DNA of 64,000 nucleotides, from assembly GCA_015223225.1 (NCBI GenBank), contig JADFCQ010000005.1, forward strand, positions 62,001 to 126,000, read 5' to 3'. Under the pieces are notes generated by a model, which saw only the letters and a program-made list of their open reading frames with translations, searched no databases and was not told the origin of the DNA. Shown here one piece after another: positions 43,525 through 51,746 of the stretch. The DNA is from Acetobacteraceae bacterium H6797 (GTDB lineage: Bacteria > Pseudomonadota > Alphaproteobacteria > Acetobacterales > Acetobacteraceae). The position numbers were made by a program, and so were the translations under genes. Positions within the stretch are counted from its first letter, which is position 1; the number at the start of each line of letters is the position of its first letter.

Positions 43525-44820
43525 ATGACCACGCGCCCGCTTTCGGTTGCCATTGCCGGCCTCGGTACGGTCGGTGCCGGTGTTCTGACCGTTCTGCGTG
43601 AGAATGCGGGCATTATTGCGGCCCGTGCGGGCCGTCCGATCGCCGTCACCGCCGTCTCCGCCCGTGATCGCACCCGCGATCGCGGCGTGAGCCTCGACGG
43701 GCTGCGCTGGTACGAGGATGCGGCGGCCCTGGCTAATGACCCGGGCGTCGATGTCGTCGTCGAGTTGATCGGCGGCACCGAGGAGCCTGCGCGGGCGCTC
43801 GTGGAGGGCGCGATCGCGGCGGGCAAATCGGTCGTCACGGCCAATAAGGCGCTGCTCGCCATCCATGGCGCTGCGCTGGCCGAGGCTGCCGAGGCCAAGG
43901 GTGTGGCGCTGGCTTTCGAGGCGGCGGTCGCCGGTGGCATCCCCGCCATCAAGGCGCTGCGCGAGGGGCTGGCGGCCAACGAGATCACCCGCGTTACCGG
44001 CATCCTGAACGGCACCTGCAACTATATCCTGACGCAGATGCGCGAGCGGGGCCGCGAATTCGCTGAGGCGCTCGCCGAGGCGCAGAAGCTCGGCTATGCC
44101 GAGGCGGACCCGACTTTCGACGTCGAAGGCATCGATCAGGCACATAAGCTCGCGATCCTCGCCGCCCTGGCCTTCGGCCGCCCTGTCGATTTCCCGGCCG
44201 TGCATGTGGAGGGTATCCGGCAGGTTTCCGCGCTGGACATCAAGCTGGCGGAAGAACTGGGCTATCGCATCAAGCTGCTGGGCATTGCCGATCGCAGCGA
44301 AGCGGGCGTCTCAGCGCGCGTCCACCCCTGCATGGTGCCGGCGAGCCACCCAATCGCCCGGGTCGATGGCGTTTTTAATGCCGTGGTTGCCGAAGGCGAT
44401 CACGTTGGCCGTGTCGTGTTGGAAGGCCGGGGTGCCGGTGCGGGCCCGACCGCCAGCGCCGTGGTGGCCGATCTGATCGACATCGCCCGCGGCCGCACCA
44501 CCCCCGTCTGGGGCGTGGCCAGCGGTGATCTTGCGAAGCTGCCCAACCTGCCGATGACCTCCCATTACGGCGCCTATTACCTGCGCCTGATGGTGGTCGA
44601 TCGCCCCGGTGTCATCGCCGACGTGACCGGCGTGTTGCGGGACCACGGTGTGAGCCTCGAATCGATGATCCAGCGCGGCCGTTCGCCCGGTGAGGCCGTT
44701 GCGGTCGTCCTGACCACGCATGATTGCGAGGAAAGCGCCATGCGTGCGGCCCTGGCGCGGATCGAGGCGCTCGACGCGGTGCTGGAGAAGCCGGCACTGA
44801 TCCGCATCGAGAGTTTTTGA
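43525..44820 (+). CDS. hom: homoserine dehydrogenase
   Basis: The 431-residue protein has an N-terminal NAD(P) fold (VAIAGLGTVGAGVLTVL), the family segment GILNGTCNYILTQM with the catalytic region LGYAEADPTFDVEGIDQAHK, and a C-terminal ACT domain (LRLMVVDRPGVIADVTGVLRDHGVSLESMIQ) for threonine feedback. It reduces aspartate semialdehyde to homoserine, leading to threonine and methionine. The gene follows the aminotransferase with a four-base gap. Confidence 0.97.
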   Translation: MTTRPLSVAIAGLGTVGAGVLTVLRENAGIIAARAGRPIAVTAVSARDRTRDRGVSLDGLRWYEDAAALANDPGVDVVVELIGGTEEPARALVEGAIAAGKSVVTANKALLAIHGAALAEAAEAKGVALAFEAAVAGGIPAIKALREGLAANEITRVTGILNGTCNYILTQMRERGREFAEALAEAQKLGYAEADPTFDVEGIDQAHKLAILAALAFGRPVDFPAVHVEGIRQVSALDIKLAEELGYRIKLLGIADRSEAGVSARVHPCMVPASHPIARVDGVFNAVVAEGDHVGRVVLEGRGAGAGPTASAVVADLIDIARGRTTPVWGVASGDLAKLPNLPMTSHYGAYYLRLMVVDRPGVIADVTGVLRDHGVSLESMIQRGRSPGEAVAVVLTTHDCEESAMRAALARIEALDAVLEKPALIRIESF

Positions 44821-44923
44821 CCGCGGGTTTTAACCTGGGGGGGCGTCGTCCTTCGTGACGGGATGGTGTATCCCCATCCAGGACCCCTAAGGCCAGCTAA
44901 CCAATCCAATGGAGAAGGCAGGT

Positions 44924-45925
44924 ATGACCACCCGCGACACGACACCGGTTGACCGCAACCTCGCATTGGAGCTCGTCCGTGTGACCGAGGCAGCGGCCCT
45001 TGCCGCCAGCCGCTGGATTGGTCGTGGCGACAAGAATGCGGCCGACGGCGCTGCCGTCGACGCCATGCGCCGCGCCTTCGACACCATTAACATCCAGGGC
45101 CAGGTCGTCATCGGCGAGGGCGAGATGGATGAGGCGCCGATGCTCTATATCGGCGAGAAGATCGGCACCGGCTGGTCCGATAGCTCCGGCCCCATGGTCG
45201 ATATCGCCGTGGACCCGCTGGAAGGCACGACCATCTGCGCGACGGGTGGCCCGAACTCCATCGCGACGCTCGCTGTTGCCGAGCATGGCGGCTTCCTGCA
45301 CGCGCCCGACATCTACATGGACAAGATCGCCGTCGGCGGCGGCCTGCCTGCCGGCATCGTCGATCTCGACGCGACACCTGCCGAGAACCTCCGTGAGCTG
45401 GCTCGCGCCAAGAAGTGCGAAATCAACGACCTCGTTGTCTGCATCCTCGGCCGTGACCGCCATAAGAAGATCATCCAGGCCTGCCGCGACGCCGGCGCTC
45501 GCATCATGCTGATCCCCGATGGTGACGTCTCGGGCGTGATCGCCGTCAGCCAGCCGGGTTCGGGCGTGGATATGTATCTCGGCTCCGGCGGCGCGCCGGA
45601 AGGCGTGCTCTCGGCCGCCGCTCTGCGCTGCATCGGCGGCCAGATGCAGGGTCGGCTTCTTTATGAAGACGATGCCCAGATCGCCCGCGCCAAGGAAATG
45701 GGCATCACCGACCCGAACAAGAAGTTCACGGTCGAGGAGATGGCCAAGGGCGACGTGATGTTCGCTGCGACCGGCGTGACGACGGGCCCCATGCTCAAGG
45801 GCGTGCTGCGCAATGCGTCGAGTGCCTATACGCATTCGATCATCATGCGCAGCAAGACCGGTACGGTCCGCTACATCGAGGCGCATCACAACTTCTCCCT
45901 GAAGCCGACCGCCTTTGTCGGCTGA
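44924..45925 (+). CDS. glpX: class II fructose-1,6-bisphosphatase
   Basis: The 333-residue protein is a GlpX-type phosphatase. It has LALELVRVTEAAALAASRWIGRGDKNAADGAAVDAM, the metal site GEGEMDEAPMLYIGE, DPLEGTTICATGG, and the substrate loop YLGSGGAPEGVLSAAALRCIGG. It removes the C1 phosphate of fructose 1,6-bisphosphate in gluconeogenesis and, in autotrophs, in the Calvin cycle. ATG 44924 is preferred to ATG 44909 because a GGAGAAGG ribosome-binding site sits between them. Its stop overlaps the recJ start. Confidence 0.96.
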   Translation: MTTRDTTPVDRNLALELVRVTEAAALAASRWIGRGDKNAADGAAVDAMRRAFDTINIQGQVVIGEGEMDEAPMLYIGEKIGTGWSDSSGPMVDIAVDPLEGTTICATGGPNSIATLAVAEHGGFLHAPDIYMDKIAVGGGLPAGIVDLDATPAENLRELARAKKCEINDLVVCILGRDRHKKIIQACRDAGARIMLIPDGDVSGVIAVSQPGSGVDMYLGSGGAPEGVLSAAALRCIGGQMQGRLLYEDDAQIARAKEMGITDPNKKFTVEEMAKGDVMFAATGVTTGPMLKGVLRNASSAYTHSIIMRSKTGTVRYIEAHHNFSLKPTAFVG

Positions 45926-47720
45926 TCCGGCCATCGCTGACAGGACGGTCCACGAGCCGGAGACCGTCCTCGGCGTGGTGCGCAGCGCCGGAGGGCGGCG
46001 CTGGCTTTGGCGTCAGGGCGATGCAAGGCTGGGCGCGGCGATCGCCCAGCGGCTCGGCCTGCCGGAACTAGTTGGCCGCCTGATGGCGGCGCGCGGGATC
46101 GGGCCCGATCTGGCGACGAATTTCATCGACCCAACCCTGCGGGCCCTGATGCCCGACCCCTATGTTCTTCAGGATATGGAGCTCGCGGCGGCCCGGCTGG
46201 CCGAGGCGGCACGGCGCGGCGAATCCGTCGCGGTCTTCGGCGACTACGATGTCGATGGCGCCTGCTCCGGCGCCTTGGTCGCGCGGGCGCTCCGCGCGCT
46301 CGGCTGCCGGGTGCGAATCTACGTCCCGGATAGGCTGAAAGAGGGCTACGGCCCTAATGCCCCCGCTATCGCTGCGCTTTGCGACGAAGGCGCCAGCCTG
46401 ATCGTTTGCGTCGACTGCGGCATTGCGGCCGTGGAGCCACTGAAGGCGGCGGAGGGCAGGGCGGATGTCGTGGTGCTGGACCACCACAAGGCCGAGGGGC
46501 CGATCCCGCGGGTGGCTGCGGCGGTTAACCCGAATCGACTGGATGACCAGTCAGGCTTGAACGGCCTTTGTGCGGCCGGCGTCTCTTTCATGGCCATGGT
46601 CGCCACGCATCGTCTGCTCCGACGCGACGGCTTCTTCGACAGCCGGACCGAGCCGAAGCTGATGGATCTGCTGGATCTGGTCGCCTTGGCCACCGTCTGC
46701 GACGTCATGCCTCTTACCGGGCTGAACCGCGCTTTCGTCACGCAGGGGCTCAAGATCATGGCCCGGCGGGAGCGCGTCGGCATCGCTGCCCTGCTGGAAC
46801 TGGCGCAACAGCGCGATACACCCAGTGCACATACGCTCGGCTTCTTTCTCGGCCCCCGCATCAATGCGGCCGGCCGGATCGCGGAGCCCGATGCCGGCAT
46901 GCGGCTGCTGCTGACCGACGACCCGATCGAGGCACGCGGCATGGCCGAGGCCCTCGATGCGGTGAACCGGCGCCGGCAGGAAGTCGAGGCGGATGTGCTG
47001 GAGGCCGCCATGGCCGCGGGCGCCGCTCAGGCCGAGGCGGGCCATCCTGTGCTGCTGGTGACCGGTGAAGGCTGGCATCCTGGCGTGGTCGGCATCGTCG
47101 CCGGGCGCCTTAAAGAGAAATTCAATCGCCCTGCCTGTGTCGCCGGTGTCGCCGATGGCGTGGCGAAGGGCTCCGGCCGCTCGGTTCCGGGTGTCGATCT
47201 GGGCACGGCGGTCATCGCGGCGCGGCAGAATGGTCTGCTGCTCACTGGCGGCGGCCACGCCATGGCCGCGGGCTTCTCTTTCCCCGCCGAGGATCAGGCG
47301 CGCTTCCATGCATGGCTCGATGAGAAGCTGGCCCATGCTTCGGCATTGCCGGGGGCGGCTGATCTCCTCGTCGAGGGCACGCTCGCGGTTCGTGCGGCCG
47401 ATGCGGCACTCGCTGAACAACTTGGACGCCTCTCGCCTTTCGGGCCGGGCAATGAGGAGCCGCTTTTCGTCTTCCCGCGCTCGCGCGTCGTGAAGGCCGA
47501 TCGTGTCGGCAAGGAAGGGGCGACGATCCGCATCTTCATCGAAGGCGAGGATGGCGGTCGTCTGAAGGGCATCTGTTTCCGGGCGCGGGAAGGGGCCCTT
47601 GCAGATCTACTTCTTGGCCCACGCGGTACGCCCATCCACCTTTGCGGTTATCTCCGAGCCGAGCGCTGGAACGAGCAAGTCTCAGCCTGCCTGCACGTCG
47701 TTGACGGCGTCGCCGCCTAA
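45915..47720 (+). CDS. recJ: single-stranded-DNA-specific exonuclease RecJ
   Basis: The 601-residue protein is a DHH-family nuclease with VFGDYDVDGACSGALVARAL (motif I), IVCVDCGIAA, VVLDHHKAEG (the DHH triad), the N-terminal RLMAARGIGPDLATNFIDP, and the late GGGHAMAAGFSF of the DHHA1 domain. RecJ degrades 5'-ended single strands in RecF recombination, base excision and mismatch repair. The start is a TTG at 45915 inside the end of glpX, overlapping its stop; the overlap suggests coupling, although the start codon is weak. Confidence 0.95.
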   Translation: MSADPAIADRTVHEPETVLGVVRSAGGRRWLWRQGDARLGAAIAQRLGLPELVGRLMAARGIGPDLATNFIDPTLRALMPDPYVLQDMELAAARLAEAARRGESVAVFGDYDVDGACSGALVARALRALGCRVRIYVPDRLKEGYGPNAPAIAALCDEGASLIVCVDCGIAAVEPLKAAEGRADVVVLDHHKAEGPIPRVAAAVNPNRLDDQSGLNGLCAAGVSFMAMVATHRLLRRDGFFDSRTEPKLMDLLDLVALATVCDVMPLTGLNRAFVTQGLKIMARRERVGIAALLELAQQRDTPSAHTLGFFLGPRINAAGRIAEPDAGMRLLLTDDPIEARGMAEALDAVNRRRQEVEADVLEAAMAAGAAQAEAGHPVLLVTGEGWHPGVVGIVAGRLKEKFNRPACVAGVADGVAKGSGRSVPGVDLGTAVIAARQNGLLLTGGGHAMAAGFSFPAEDQARFHAWLDEKLAHASALPGAADLLVEGTLAVRAADAALAEQLGRLSPFGPGNEEPLFVFPRSRVVKADRVGKEGATIRIFIEGEDGGRLKGICFRAREGALADLLLGPRGTPIHLCGYLRAERWNEQVSACLHVVDGVAA

Positions 47721-47734
47721 CAAGCGGAAAACTT

Positions 47735-47756
47735 TGCGGGATTGCGGCCTCCCGCA
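47735..47756 (+). terminator. possible weak terminator after recJ
   Basis: TGCGGGA (47735-47741) pairs with TCCCGCA (47750-47756) around an eight-base loop 15 bases after the recJ stop codon and is followed by TTGTCTGATTT. It would separate recJ from the RsbW-like gene, but the T-tract is interrupted. Confidence 0.45.
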
Positions 47757-47817
47757 TTGTCTGATTTCGTGGCGCGAGCGTTATCGCCGGGACAGTAACG
47801 GAACGAGGAGGGACTGC

Positions 47818-48249
47818 ATGGTGGCCGCCCGGGGCGACGAATTCGTCGCAAGCCTGCTGCCTGAGCCCGATGCCGTTCCGCAATTGCTGGACAAGCTCGA
47901 GAGCTACGCGGAGGAGGCCGATCTCGGGACGCGTGCCGCGCATCACCTGGCGCTCATCTGCGAGGAAATCGTCGCCAATGTCGTGATGCATGGCAGCAAG
48001 GGCGAGGCGCCCGCAAGCTTCGTCGAGGTGCGTATCCGGAAGGAGGGCCCGCTCCTGCGAATCCGGATCGAGGATGACGGGCCGGCCTTCGATCCGATCG
48101 CTCAGGCAAGCCCCGAGACCGATCTTTCGATCGAAGAGCGCGATATCGGCGGGCTAGGCATTCATTTCGTCCGCAGTCTCGTGCGCGATCTCGATTATGT
48201 TCGGCAAGAAGGCCGGAACTGCCTCTCGGCGGTGCTGGACGCGAGCTGA
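47818..48249 (+). CDS. RsbW/SpoIIAB-like serine kinase, HATPase_c_2 (anti-sigma-type)
   Basis: The 143-residue protein is a single GHKL ATPase domain of the RsbW type. It has an N box LALICEEIVANVVMHGSKG, a G1 box IRIEDDGPAFDPIAQ and a G2 region GGLGIHFVRSLVRDLDYVRQEGRNCLSAVL. Such kinases phosphorylate a STAS protein on serine and, when free, often bind a sigma factor or another target. A GAGGAGGG ribosome-binding site precedes ATG 47818. The next gene encodes a STAS protein, so the pair looks like a partner-switching module; a chemosensory operon follows on the same strand. No sigma factor or PP2C phosphatase is nearby. Confidence 0.85.
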   Translation: MVAARGDEFVASLLPEPDAVPQLLDKLESYAEEADLGTRAAHHLALICEEIVANVVMHGSKGEAPASFVEVRIRKEGPLLRIRIEDDGPAFDPIAQASPETDLSIEERDIGGLGIHFVRSLVRDLDYVRQEGRNCLSAVLDAS

Positions 48250-48336
48250 GGACGGAGGCAGTCTCCGCTATACGTGATTTACCGGCACAGTGACCGCCTG
48301 TGGCGCTGCCGGAATGGTGTTGAGGAGCCAGCCATA

Positions 48337-48663
48337 ATGCAGATCGCCGAGATCAAGTCGGGAAGCGTGACCGTCGCAGCTTTTGATGGCCGGCTCGACA
48401 CGGCAACGGCCGCCGAGGCCGAGGGCAAGCTTCTCGCGCTGCTGGCGACCGGCCCGGTCGTCGCCGATCTCGAGGGCGTGCGTTATGTCTCCTCCGCCGG
48501 GCTTCGTGTGCTGCTCAAGGCGGCCAAGCAGGCCAAGGCGGGCGGTGTCGGCTTCTCCGTCTGCGCACTGCAGCCGGCGGTGAAGGAAGTTTTCGAGATC
48601 AGCGGTTTCGACAAGATCATCCCCGCCTTCGCGACGCGGGCCGAGGCTCTGGCCGGCGCCTGA
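48337..48663 (+). CDS. STAS-domain anti-sigma factor antagonist (RsbV/SpoIIAA-like)
   Basis: The 108-residue protein is a stand-alone STAS domain. The strand-turn VVADLEGVRYVSSAGLRVLLKAAK contains the serine that RsbW-type kinases phosphorylate (SSAG). The N-terminal strand VTVAAFDGRLDTATA and C-terminal FEISGFDKIIPAF match the fold. GAGGAG precedes ATG 48337. It is very likely the partner and substrate of the kinase encoded 87 bases upstream; unphosphorylated protein would sequester the kinase. The cheR gene starts 37 bases downstream on the same strand. Confidence 0.88.
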   Translation: MQIAEIKSGSVTVAAFDGRLDTATAAEAEGKLLALLATGPVVADLEGVRYVSSAGLRVLLKAAKQAKAGGVGFSVCALQPAVKEVFEISGFDKIIPAFATRAEALAGA

Positions 48664-48700
48664 TGGAAAAGCGCGCGATGCGGGCGGCCTGGGTAAGGTC

Positions 48701-49525
48701 ATGCCCCGCAACGCGCGCCTAGGCCCTAGGCCTTTGGAAGACGAACGGGGCAATCTGGCCCTCGTTCTCGCTGCGATGACGGGTCTGGCCGGGCTCGCGC
48801 CGTCGGACGTCGTTACGCGGCGTTTGGAGCGCGCGCGGGCTCTTATTCCTTCGCTCGATCTTAGCCACCCCGATGAACAAGACCCGGCTTGGGCCGCATT
48901 GCTTGATGCGGTCACAGTCCAGGAAACGCGCTTTTTTCGCGCCGCTTCGCAGCTGCTGGATTTTCGTGAACTCTGCCTGCCTACTCTTTTCGAAGGCAGA
49001 GGCGGGCAGCCAGTGAAGATTCTCTCAGCCGGCTGCGCAACCGGGGAGGAAGCCTGGAGCCTAGCGCTGCTGGCCAGCGAAGCCGCGCAGGCGAATTCGG
49101 CGCCGGCTCCTTCCGTGATTGGGATCGATCTCTGCCGACATGCCCTGGCCAAGGCAAAGGTCGGCAAGTATCCAGCCGGGCCTCCCGATGCGTTAAGGGA
49201 AGTGCCTACGAGCTATCGGCAATACTTTCTGCAGCAAGGCGGCGATGTGCTGTTGCCGGCCCATCTGCATGCGATGACCCAATTCATGCGGGCTAACTTG
49301 CTACGGCTGCCTGCAGGGCTTGGCCAGCTGGACGCCATATGCTGTCGCAATGTCCTGATTTATCTGACGGATTCGGCAAGGCACGAGGTGCTTCGCGGGT
49401 TGGTACAGCATTTGGCGCCGGGCGGCGCGCTTCTGCTAGGCGCCACGGATAGTCCTCCTCCGAAGCTGGGGCTTCGCCCTTGGGCGGCGGATACGGTCGC
49501 CATATGGCGGAAGGACGCCCGGTGA
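48701..49525 (+). CDS. cheR: chemotaxis protein methyltransferase CheR
   Basis: The 274-residue protein has the CheR core: an N-terminal helical domain, VQETRFFRAASQLLDFREL, the SAM-binding ILSAGCATGEEAWSLALLAS, IGIDLCRHALAKAKVGKYP and MTQFMRANLLRLPAG, then CCRNVLIYLTDSARHEVLRGL. It methylates glutamates on chemoreceptors, yet no receptor gene lies in the window. The stop codon overlaps the GTG of the next gene (GTGA). It has no C-terminal TPR extension. Confidence 0.93.
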   Translation: MPRNARLGPRPLEDERGNLALVLAAMTGLAGLAPSDVVTRRLERARALIPSLDLSHPDEQDPAWAALLDAVTVQETRFFRAASQLLDFRELCLPTLFEGRGGQPVKILSAGCATGEEAWSLALLASEAAQANSAPAPSVIGIDLCRHALAKAKVGKYPAGPPDALREVPTSYRQYFLQQGGDVLLPAHLHAMTQFMRANLLRLPAGLGQLDAICCRNVLIYLTDSARHEVLRGLVQHLAPGGALLLGATDSPPPKLGLRPWAADTVAIWRKDAR

Positions 49526-50703
49526 GCGTGATGCATCTATCCCTCGCGGCTGGCGGCAAGATCTGGCGCCTGCCACTGGCCAGCCGGCAAGTGGCGCCGC
49601 CCGCTTGGCGCCGTCTGCCTGTTCAAGTGCCCGGCATTATCGGCGTCGCTTTCGAGGCGGGCAGGGCGGTTCCGGTGCTGGCGCCTGGGGAGCAGGCTGG
49701 TGAGCTTTGGGCCCTGTGCGAATTTCCCCAAGGGGTCGCCTATGTCACCGGCGAGACAATTCTCCCCGATGCGCCGGGGGATCCGCCCGCGCTGGTTCTT
49801 CCCGCGCAACCGGCCCTGCTGCCACGGGCGAACATGTCGGACGCAGCGCCAGACCCCGCCCGAATCGCTCCAAAGGCTACCGATGCCCCGCCGGCGCAGA
49901 CGGGTCTGAAGCTTGAAGCCGGGCATGACACCCTATTTCTCCCTCTCGACGCAGTAGAGCACCTCTTCGCCATGGAGCCCGGAACCGTACCGTGGCAGCG
50001 AATGCCGGTTGAGGTTCAAGGCGCGCTCGGCCTCATGCTTGCCGGCGGATCACCCGCTCTCATCCTCGACCCCGCTTGGTTGATGAGACGGGAGGAGGCT
50101 CTCTCTGCTTCCATGGTCGTCATCTTCCGCCATGGTGCCGGCCGCTATGGGCTTCCTTGCCGTCGTGCCGCTCCGGCCAGTCTGGAGGAGAGTGGCTCGC
50201 TTCTGCTGGACCGCCTGGATTTGCCAGCCGGAGAAGCCTTGCGCTCTCTGGCGCCATCGGCACTTGATACCGTTCCGCCGCGGCCGGTCCCGATGACCGA
50301 ACTGCTGTTTTTCAGGCTTGCCGGAGAGCGCCTTGCCGTCAGCATCGACGCCATTCAGGCCGTCATTCCCCAGACGCTTCCGGTTGCCGCGCCTGGGCAT
50401 CGTGCGGTTGTGGCGCATCGGGGCATCGTCCTCCCTGTCATCGATGGTGGCCTGTGTCTCGGCAGGGAGGCTCTCCTGACCGCTGCCGTGCCATTGCCGC
50501 TGTTGCGCCTGAGTGGCGTTCGTCCCCAGGCTTTGCTGGTGCAGCAGGTGGAAGGGCTGAGACGACTGCCACAGGCAGACGTTGCTGCCATCCCCGGCGC
50601 GAGCGAGACCTCGCTTTTCTCCGCCATGGCCAGTCTCGGCAATGCAATTGTCCCGGTTCTCTCGCTCCCCGGCCTTCTGGAACGCGCGCAGGGCAAGGCT
50701 TGA
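49522..50703 (+). CDS. multi-module CheW-like scaffold protein
   Basis: The 393-residue protein starts at GTG 49522, overlapping cheR. Three CheW-like stretches can be seen. A degenerate first one (about residues 1-85) has VPGIIGVAFEAGRAVPVL; a second (about 130-245) has DTLFLPLDAVEHLF and VQGALGLMLAGGSPALILDP; a third (about 265-393) has LLFFRLAGERLAVSIDAIQAVI, VVAHRGIVLPVIDGGLCLG and a C-terminal IVPVLSLPGLLE. Canonical CheW is about 160 residues with one module. A protein with several modules may bridge CheA or other partners without a receptor array. The module count is judged by eye and needs a profile search. Confidence 0.75.
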   Translation: MSVMHLSLAAGGKIWRLPLASRQVAPPAWRRLPVQVPGIIGVAFEAGRAVPVLAPGEQAGELWALCEFPQGVAYVTGETILPDAPGDPPALVLPAQPALLPRANMSDAAPDPARIAPKATDAPPAQTGLKLEAGHDTLFLPLDAVEHLFAMEPGTVPWQRMPVEVQGALGLMLAGGSPALILDPAWLMRREEALSASMVVIFRHGAGRYGLPCRRAAPASLEESGSLLLDRLDLPAGEALRSLAPSALDTVPPRPVPMTELLFFRLAGERLAVSIDAIQAVIPQTLPVAAPGHRAVVAHRGIVLPVIDGGLCLGREALLTAAVPLPLLRLSGVRPQALLVQQVEGLRRLPQADVAAIPGASETSLFSAMASLGNAIVPVLSLPGLLERAQGKA

Positions 50704-51746
50704 TGATCAGGGTCCTGGTTGTCGACGATAGCGGCTTCATGCGGCTGGCCCTTCGCCGGATCATAGAGGCGGATGGCGATCTGAGGGTCATTGGCGAAGC
50801 GGCCAATGGGCAGGATGCCGTGGAGGCCGCCCTGCGTCTAAAGCCGGACGTCATCGCCATGGATATCGAGATGCCGGGGCTGGACGGTATCGCGGCGACG
50901 GAACGGATCATGGCGCAGCCCGATCCTCCGGCGATCCTCATGGTGAGCCATCATACGAAAGAAGGCTCCGAGGCGGCCTTGGCCGCGCTCGACAAGGGCG
51001 CCGTGGACTATCTCTGGAAGGGCTCGCCGGTCGCGGGGCTGGACCTCGGCCAGATCGATCGCGAGTTGCGCGGCAGGCTGCGCCATTGGGCCGCAGCTCG
51101 GCTGCACCGTGCGGTCAAACCGAGCCCGGAGCCTGCGAGGACTTCCAGGCCCGTTGCGACTGGGATTGACCTCATCCTCATTGGCGCCTCCACGGGTGGA
51201 CCGGATGCCGTTGCTGCTTTGCTGGGAGCCGCCGGGGCCATGCCGGTCGGCTGCGTGGTCGCGCAGCACATGCCCGAAGGGTTGGCACCGGAATTCGCCC
51301 GCCATCTCGCGGCCAGGACAGGCCGAACCGTGCGTGTGGCGGATCGTGGCGACAGTCCGGAGCCTGGCGTCGTGCTCGTTCTGCCCGGCGGTACGGACGG
51401 GCATTTAGTGCGGGCCTCTCGCGAAGATGGCCGGCTGATGATCAGGCTGGCAGATGGCGGTTCGACCGTGCATCCTTCCGTCGACCTGCTTTTCCAATCG
51501 GCAGCGATCGTCGCGAAGCGGGCGCTTGGCGTGGTCCTGACCGGCATGGGGCGGGACGGGACGGCTGGGGCCAAGGCAATGACGGATCGCGGAATGCCCG
51601 TATTGGCGCAAAGCCCGGAAAGCTGTGTGGTGGCCGGCATGCCGCGCGCCGTGATCAACGCGGGCTATGCGGCCGAAACCGGCGATCCCGTTGCGCTCGG
51701 CCGGCGCCTTTCCGTGCTGGCGCGCTTGGCAGTCGTTCCCCAATGA
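50703..51746 (+). CDS. cheB: chemotaxis response regulator protein-glutamate methylesterase CheB
   Basis: The 347-residue protein has an N-terminal receiver (VLVVDDSGFMRLALRRI, phosphoacceptor in IAMDIEMPGLDG, lysine in DYLWKG) and a C-terminal methylesterase. The catalytic serine is in GASTGGPDAV, the histidine in VVAQHMPEG and the aspartate in LTGMGRDGTAGAKAM. CheB removes methyl groups from or deamidates chemoreceptors when phosphorylated by CheA. ATG 50703 overlaps the preceding stop codon by one base (TGATG), and its own stop overlaps the next start (ATGA). Confidence 0.94.
   Translation: MIRVLVVDDSGFMRLALRRIIEADGDLRVIGEAANGQDAVEAALRLKPDVIAMDIEMPGLDGIAATERIMAQPDPPAILMVSHHTKEGSEAALAALDKGAVDYLWKGSPVAGLDLGQIDRELRGRLRHWAAARLHRAVKPSPEPARTSRPVATGIDLILIGASTGGPDAVAALLGAAGAMPVGCVVAQHMPEGLAPEFARHLAARTGRTVRVADRGDSPEPGVVLVLPGGTDGHLVRASREDGRLMIRLADGGSTVHPSVDLLFQSAAIVAKRALGVVLTGMGRDGTAGAKAMTDRGMPVLAQSPESCVVAGMPRAVINAGYAAETGDPVALGRRLSVLARLAVVPQ

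Noticed and set aside
42272..43528. Plus-strand open frame in a shifted frame over the aminotransferase
   Set aside because: It covers the same DNA as the aminotransferase, which shows the PLP lysine and family motifs; the shifted translation is low-complexity.
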